DNA from: an uncultured Flavobacteriia bacterium
GTDB lineage: Bacteria; Bacteroidota; Bacteroidia; Flavobacteriales_D; Crocinitomicaceae
Length of the DNA: 11,326 bases
Direction: 5' to 3'
Assembly: GCA_903928365.1 (NCBI GenBank)
Contig: CAIYQV010000075.1
Location: forward strand, 1-11,326
A program made the position numbers and the translations under genes. Shown one piece after another: positions 7,711 to 11,326 of this stretch. Positions within the stretch are counted from its first letter, which is position 1, and each line of letters opens with the position of its first letter. A model generated the notes under the pieces. The model made no database searches and was not told the DNA's origin. It was given only the letters and a program-made list of their open reading frames with translations.

Positions 7711-8248
7711 TGTCTTGATGAAAGAAACTAAAATTCACATTTCCGTAATTACGTACAAAATCGAATTGAGTTATCGCGGAAAGATCTGTTCTTTTTCCAT
7801 GCTCAATGATCAGAAGTCCTCCTTCGTTCAATAAGTTGCGTTCAAATACGATGTTTGCGATCTCCTTGTGAAACGTAACATCATAAGGTGGATCGGCGAA
7901 GATGAGATCATATGTTTGTTCTGTGCGCTGCAAAAACTGAAGGATTTCCGATTTCAACACATGTAAATCGTCTCCGATTCCTAATTCTTCCGCATTCTTT
8001 CGGATAAATCGTACACAATTAAAATTCTGATCAACGGCTGTTACAGTTCCAGCTTCCCGTGACAAAAATTCAAAGGAGATATTACCCGTTCCTGCACAGA
8101 GATCCAGAATATTCAAATCGAATAGATCCAGTTTATGTTCAAGAACATTGAACAACCCCTCTTTCGCGAAGTCAGTGGTTGGTCGTGAAGGAAAGTTCTT
8201 CGGGACACTAAAACGTCTTGCTTTGAGATTTCCGCTGATTATACGCAC
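7703..8248 (-). CDS. rsmD: 16S rRNA (guanine(966)-N(2))-methyltransferase RsmD
   Basis: SAM-dependent methyltransferase acting on G966 (E. coli numbering) of 16S rRNA during 30S assembly. The protein has 181 residues, normal for RsmD. It opens with MRIISGNLKARRF, the usual N-terminus of the family. The RNA-contact motif RPTTDFAKEGLFN is at 22-34, the SAM-binding motif I DLCAGTGNIS at 49-58, the acidic motif II near AVDQN (71-75) and the catalytic DPPY at 119-122. The start codon is GTG at 8248, confirmed by the family-typical N-terminus immediately after it. It overlaps the DUF3822 stop upstream by 10 nt and the coaD start downstream by 8 nt, so all three are almost certainly one translationally coupled message. 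Confidence 0.96.
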   Translation of the reverse strand: MRIISGNLKARRFSVPKNFPSRPTTDFAKEGLFNVLEHKLDLFDLNILDLCAGTGNISFEFLSREAGTVTAVDQNFNCVRFIRKNAEELGIGDDLHVLKSEILQFLQRTEQTYDLIFADPPYDVTFHKEIANIVFERNLLNEGGLLIIEHGKRTDLSAITQFDFVRNYGNVNFSFFHQDNE

Positions 8249-8994
8249 TGCTCCAGAGAATTAAGTACAAGTCCACTGTTCAGTGATATCGCCAATGATT
8301 TGATTTCTGCGATCTTTGCCAGTCGTTCATTGAGTTCTTCAATTAATTCCCGCGGAACCCCTTGAGCATTGAATAATTGAAGCGATCCTTCTTCATGATA
8401 TAATTCCTTCTGTTGCAAGGTAAACATCACATGATACAGAATGTCATCCACTTCTTGAAAATCAAAAGAGGAGTAATAGATCAGGTTGTCTTCCTTGCCA
8501 ATGCACAACAGAAAATATCCCTTGTGCACAGAAACAATTACTTCCAGTTTTGAAAACTTTGAAGACAACAATTGCTGGATAAGATGCGAACCTTCATGTC
8601 GCAAGACTATACGTGGAAATCGGCTGGAAAAGTAGGACTTCACCCAAAACGGCAATTCATAAATGTTGACAATTCCGGCAGTTTGAAGTCGATCGAATTC
8701 AATGGCTTCAGTAGCTATTTGTGATCCAAAGCAAAGCTCAAAAAAACGCTGTGAACTTCCATCTTCAAAAATATTGGAGGGCACCAATGTAGTTCTGAAT
8801 CCTGACCACGAAAGCGCTGTGGTGTCAAAAGAACGGTTTTTAAGCCCCGAATCTTCAAGCAATGCATCCAGTTGTTCGATGTAGCGATGGTCCTGCAGAT
8901 CACTGAAAGTATGTTCATATACGGAATCCTGAGAGTCGTTTGTTTCCGTTATTCGAACATGGTGTGCATTGATCTCTACACTCAGTCTGCTCAT
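8239..8994 (-). CDS. DUF3822 family protein
   Basis: Uncharacterised protein of 251 residues that I recognise as the Bacteroidota-restricted DUF3822 family, usually found beside rsmD. No signal peptide, membrane segment, zinc motif or nucleotide-binding loop is visible. Segments such as TTALSWSGFRTTLVPSNIF (58-76) and LEVIVSVHKGYFLLCIGKEDNLIYYSSFDF (150-179) suggest alternating beta strands and helices, with long amphipathic stretches in the last third. No biochemical function is known to me. It is the first gene of the leftward operon and overlaps rsmD by 10 nt, which hints at a role linked to ribosome RNA modification or simply at conserved co-expression. The ATG at 8994 follows a consensus -7 element at 9012-9019 closely. 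Confidence 0.78.
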   Translation of the reverse strand: MSRLSVEINAHHVRITETNDSQDSVYEHTFSDLQDHRYIEQLDALLEDSGLKNRSFDTTALSWSGFRTTLVPSNIFEDGSSQRFFELCFGSQIATEAIEFDRLQTAGIVNIYELPFWVKSYFSSRFPRIVLRHEGSHLIQQLLSSKFSKLEVIVSVHKGYFLLCIGKEDNLIYYSSFDFQEVDDILYHVMFTLQQKELYHEEGSLQLFNAQGVPRELIEELNERLAKIAEIKSLAISLNSGLVLNSLEQCV

Positions 8995-9011
8995 GCAATT
9001 TAAAGTTTAAA

Positions 9012-9019
9012 CAAAGTTA
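9012..9019 (-). promoter_or_regulatory. candidate -7 promoter element for the DUF3822-rsmD-coaD operon
   Basis: Read on the minus strand the bases are TAACTTTG, a full match to the Bacteroidota -7 consensus TAnnTTTG, 17 nt upstream of the DUF3822 ATG. No clear TTG is seen 17-23 nt farther upstream, so the -33 side is weak. The element sits at the head of the tightly overlapping operon, where a promoter is expected. Confidence 0.42.
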
Positions 9020-9102
9020 GGTAAAATAGGCTTGCCGATAATTTGTACTTCGAAAGGTCCCTCACTTTATTGCACAAAAAAATCACTTCAATTTATTTAT
9101 CT

Positions 9103-9124
9103 CTCCTTTTGTGGTCAAAAGGAG
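9103..9124. repeat. 9-bp perfect inverted repeat with 4-nt loop
   Basis: CTCCTTTTG (9103-9111) and CAAAAGGAG (9116-9124) are exact reverse complements around the loop TGGT. The hairpin lies at the left end of the structured spacer element. It has no following T run on the plus strand, so it is not a standard intrinsic terminator for rightward transcription. Confidence 0.8.
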
Positions 9125-9280
9125 CAAAATTTCAGGGTGAGTCCGTCGAACTCCCCTTTCACTTTTACAAGGAACCTGCCTACGGCACCGGTGCTTGCCC
9201 TGAGACGACCGAAGGGACAATCCTTCGCTTCGTGCATTCGCATTTTCGCTGGGCTTGCAGTCTGGTTCTGTGTAAAAGTG
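9103..9280. repeat. multi-hairpin structured intergenic element (possible dispersed repeat or ncRNA)
   Basis: The divergent spacer between DUF3822 and the helicase (8995-9397, about 400 bp) contains no convincing gene but shows dense dyad symmetry. Outer arms CACTTTTACA (9160-9169) and TGTAAAAGTG (9271-9280) are exact reverse complements. After a 2-nt mismatch they continue as GAACC (9172-9176) with GGTTC (9264-9268), enclosing about 90 nt. Inside are the perfect 10-bp palindrome GCACCGGTGC (9185-9194), the alternative small stem TGCC/GGCA (9177-9187) and CGAAGG/CCTTCG (9210-9215/9222-9227). The hairpin at 9103-9124 precedes it. The inner part is clearly more GC-rich than the AT-rich flanks at 9061-9100 and 9301-9397. 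I recall similar motif strings recurring in flavobacterial intergenic regions, but copy number in this genome cannot be seen from one copy. The short overlapping ORFs across it look like by-products of this composition. Confidence 0.55.
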
Positions 9281-9397
9281 GTTTGTCATGGCCGTTCAAG
9301 TTGCTATTTGATTTCTTTTGGAAATGCTTTTGATTAAAAAAGTTGTTAGATAGATTCTTTCATAGGATAGTTGACATTATACTTGTTAAATTTAACC

Positions 9398-10828
9398 ATG
9401 AGTTCGCCGGTACCGGGAAAATTAGCTGATCTAATCGTGCAATGCATGGATTTTCCGCCCACGGAACATCAGTTTCAACTTATTCAGGATCTTTCTGATT
9501 TTACATACCGTACCGAGCTGTATCCGTTGTATCTACTGAGAGGTTATGCAGGAACCGGTAAAACATCCGTTCTGGGAGCTTATGTGAAAGCATTGACGCA
9601 ATCTAAAATGAAAGTGCGTTTAATGGCTCCGACGGGTAGGGCAGCAAAAGTACTTAGTAAACGATCTTCGCGCGAGGCTTTTACGATCCATAAAGTGATC
9701 TACCGCAGAAATTCTTCGGTGGATGAGTCTTCGGGCATGTCTCTAGCGCCCAATTTATTTACGAATGCGGTATTCATTGTAGATGAAGCTTCGATGATCG
9801 GTGATTATACGCTGAATGCTTCCGGTAATGTGGGATCGAGAAATCTGCTGGATGACTTATTCGAATTCGTCTATGCAGGTAAGAATTGCCGATTGATACT
9901 TCTGGGAGATCAGGGCCAGCTGCCTCCGGTTGGGTCGGATTATTCTCCTGCGCTGGATCGAAAATACCTCGAGACACATTATTCGCGGCTTAACATCATG
10001 GATCTCTCATTGACACAAGTATTGCGTCAAGCGAGTGGATCTGGTGTCTTGTACAATGCTACCATGATACGAAATCTGAAGCCAGGAGGAACTCCAAAGT
10101 TCGTTTTATCCGGATTTAAAGATTTTATTCGTTTGCCCGGTGATGAACTCCAATCTGAACTGGAAACCTGTTACTCTAATTCCGGTTCGGATGAAACCAT
10201 CTTGCTAACGCGATCAAACAAGCGCGCGAATGCGTATAACCTAGCAGTTCGTGGACGCATTCTCTATTACGAGGAGACGATTTGTTCGGGAGATGTGCTC
10301 ATGGTGGTGAAGAACAATTATTATTGGTCGGATGATCAGACGCGCATGGGTTTTATTGCCAATGGTGAACTGATGAAGGTAGTGCGCTTGAAAAGGGTAG
10401 AGGAGCAATATGGATTTGAATTTGCCCGTTTGATCGTTCGTTTTCCGGATTACGAAGAGATTCCTGAAATGGAGGTTTTGACGTTCACGGAATCGCTATC
10501 AGTGGAAGGACCTTCGTTGAGCAGGGAACGCTTGAGGGAACTTTTTTATGCTGTGGAAAAGGATTACATGCACGAGAAGAATAAACGGAAACGCTATCAG
10601 CTCATTCTGAAAGATCCCTATTTCAATGCCCTTCAGATCAAATATGCTTATGCGGTGACCTGTCACAAAGCCCAAGGTGGACAATGGGAGAATGTGTTTA
10701 TTGATCCCGGATTTTTAGATGATGACAGCTGGAATGAAGATATGTTTCGCTGGCTTTACACCGCTTTGACCCGTGCCTCAGAAAAAGTCTACCTGCTCAA
10801 TTTTCCGGAAAAACTCTTTGAAGTGTAA
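9398..10828 (+). CDS. RecD-like SF1 DNA helicase / AAA family ATPase
   Basis: ATP-driven DNA helicase of superfamily 1B, 476 residues from the ATG at 9398. Motifs in order: Walker A GYAGTGKT (49-56), motif Ia APTGRAAK (77-84), Walker B IVDEAS (127-132), motif III GDQGQLPPVG (170-179), motif IV-like LTQVLRQ (205-211), an SH3-like portion around 298-330, motif V YAVTCHKAQGGQW (418-430) with the TCHKAQG signature, and motif VI YTALTRA (454-460). All catalytic residues expected for ATP hydrolysis are present. It lacks the long N-terminal region of RecD2, and a charged insert (about 350-415, with SRERLRELF and HEKNKRKRY) precedes motif V. No recB or recC partner is nearby, so it is not a canonical RecBCD subunit. 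The frame extends to a TTG at 9371, but the nine extra residues are not helicase-like and ATG was preferred. The stop abuts the convergent gene with no gap. DNA repair or recombination is the likely role. Confidence 0.9.
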   Translation: MSSPVPGKLADLIVQCMDFPPTEHQFQLIQDLSDFTYRTELYPLYLLRGYAGTGKTSVLGAYVKALTQSKMKVRLMAPTGRAAKVLSKRSSREAFTIHKVIYRRNSSVDESSGMSLAPNLFTNAVFIVDEASMIGDYTLNASGNVGSRNLLDDLFEFVYAGKNCRLILLGDQGQLPPVGSDYSPALDRKYLETHYSRLNIMDLSLTQVLRQASGSGVLYNATMIRNLKPGGTPKFVLSGFKDFIRLPGDELQSELETCYSNSGSDETILLTRSNKRANAYNLAVRGRILYYEETICSGDVLMVVKNNYYWSDDQTRMGFIANGELMKVVRLKRVEEQYGFEFARLIVRFPDYEEIPEMEVLTFTESLSVEGPSLSRERLRELFYAVEKDYMHEKNKRKRYQLILKDPYFNALQIKYAYAVTCHKAQGGQWENVFIDPGFLDDDSWNEDMFRWLYTALTRASEKVYLLNFPEKLFEV

Positions 10829-11326
10829 TTAAGGCTTGAGTTCACTGATCTTAAACGATGTTGCTCCGACGCTCACGCGCGTTTTTGCCCATTCTTTGTT
10901 GAAACGATCGATTACAATTTTAGCCTTTTCACGACCAAGATAGGTGCCGGCGAGTACATTCACTTCAGCTTTGAACTTCGTCAGGATCGTCGCGGTTCTT
11001 AAGGCGCTGAGTATGTCGTTTTTGGACAATTTGTATTTAGCCATCGCTTCCAGCAGTTCGGGATTGGTAATGTTCAGATTCGATTTCACAGGATCGGTGT
11101 AGGAATTGATCTCAACGGAAATACCTCTTCGGATATCGATCATGAGCTCTGATTTTCGGAGACGTACCACTGAACTATCAAATGCATTTCCGGAATAACT
11201 ACCCAATTCGGTCGGTTTCGCATCTTTGACTGTTCTGCAACCGTTCCATCGGCCAACACCCTGTCCCCGTGCGATGAGTTCAAAATCAACTTTCTTATCT
11301 TGCAGTGCTTCAAAGAATTGCAGGAG
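10829..11326 (-). CDS. hypothetical protein, 5' end beyond the window edge
   Basis: The C-terminal 165 residues of a minus-strand gene are visible; the frame stays open to the last base of the window, so the true start lies to the right of 11326. The TTG at 11206 should not be taken as its start, because 40 more open codons precede it in frame and read like ordinary protein (for example DFELIARGQGVGRWNG just inside the edge). The visible part is charged and soluble-looking, with a basic C-terminal section (TYLGREKAKIVIDRFNKEW, then TRVSVGATSFKISELKP) and no membrane segment. I do not recognise the family; an enzymatic motif could lie in the missing N-terminal part. The TAA stop directly abuts that of the convergent helicase gene. 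Confidence 0.75.
   Translation of the reverse strand, partial: LLQFFEALQDKKVDFELIARGQGVGRWNGCRTVKDAKPTELGSYSGNAFDSSVVRLRKSELMIDIRRGISVEINSYTDPVKSNLNITNPELLEAMAKYKLSKNDILSALRTATILTKFKAEVNVLAGTYLGREKAKIVIDRFNKEWAKTRVSVGATSFKISELKP

Noticed and set aside
9032..9337. Overlapping ORFs of 96-101 codons (plus strand, two frames) and one of 68 codons on the minus strand in the spacer
   Set aside because: They overlap in several frames, contain no recognisable domain and coincide with the hairpin-rich element, so they look like a by-product of base composition rather than genes.
9371..9385. TTGACA followed closely by TATACT, resembling sigma-70 -35 and -10 boxes, just before the helicase
   Set aside because: The two boxes are only 2 nt apart, far below the 16-18 nt needed, and Bacteroidota use a different consensus. 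A TATACTTG overlap with the TAnnTTTG pattern is only partial.
10829..11206. Complete 125-residue gene starting at the TTG at 11206
   Set aside because: The frame is open for a further 40 codons to the window edge, so this is the 3' part of a longer gene.

Overview
The window looks like chromosomal DNA from a member of the Bacteroidota, probably a Flavobacteriia or Crocinitomicaceae-type organism. Reasons: short A-rich leaders without clear Shine-Dalgarno sequences, TAnnTTTG-like -7 elements at several gene starts, several exported proteins whose signal peptides end in A-Q or G-Q, a DUF3822-rsmD-coaD cluster of the kind I associate with this phylum, and a TlpA-like protein with a DUF4369-like front end. 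Nothing suggests a phage, plasmid or insertion sequence, and no tRNA, rRNA or CRISPR array was seen.

Left part (1-3212, + strand): a probable two-gene operon encodes a secreted M61-family metallopeptidase with a PDZ domain, followed 3 nt later by a secreted sialidase-like (BNR/Asp-box) beta-propeller protein. It ends at a convergent gap carrying a short CTCACT microsatellite. Next (3220-5103, - strand) come a nitroreductase, an outer-membrane beta-barrel protein and a DUF985 cupin; the last two are joined by an ATGA stop/start overlap.

Middle (5202-8994): a rhomboid-type intramembrane protease on the + strand meets, stop codon to stop codon, a four-gene leftward operon. In transcription order this is DUF3822 protein, RsmD (16S rRNA G966 methyltransferase), CoaD (phosphopantetheine adenylyltransferase) and an exported thioredoxin-fold protein. 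The first three overlap by 10 and 8 nt. The thioredoxin-fold protein has lost its CxxC site: both cysteine positions are serine.

Right part (8995-11326): a roughly 400-bp divergent spacer contains a multi-hairpin structured element of about 180 bp (nested inverted repeats and a 10-bp perfect palindrome), the best candidate here for a dispersed repeat or non-coding element. It is followed by a compact RecD-like SF1 helicase on the + strand, which abuts with zero gap an unidentified minus-strand gene that runs off the right edge. Both zero-gap convergent junctions share the palindrome TAATTA, so each gene's TAA lies directly beside the other's. Most genes are ordinary. The points most worth a second look are the SxxS thioredoxin domain, the structured spacer, and the compact convergent junctions.
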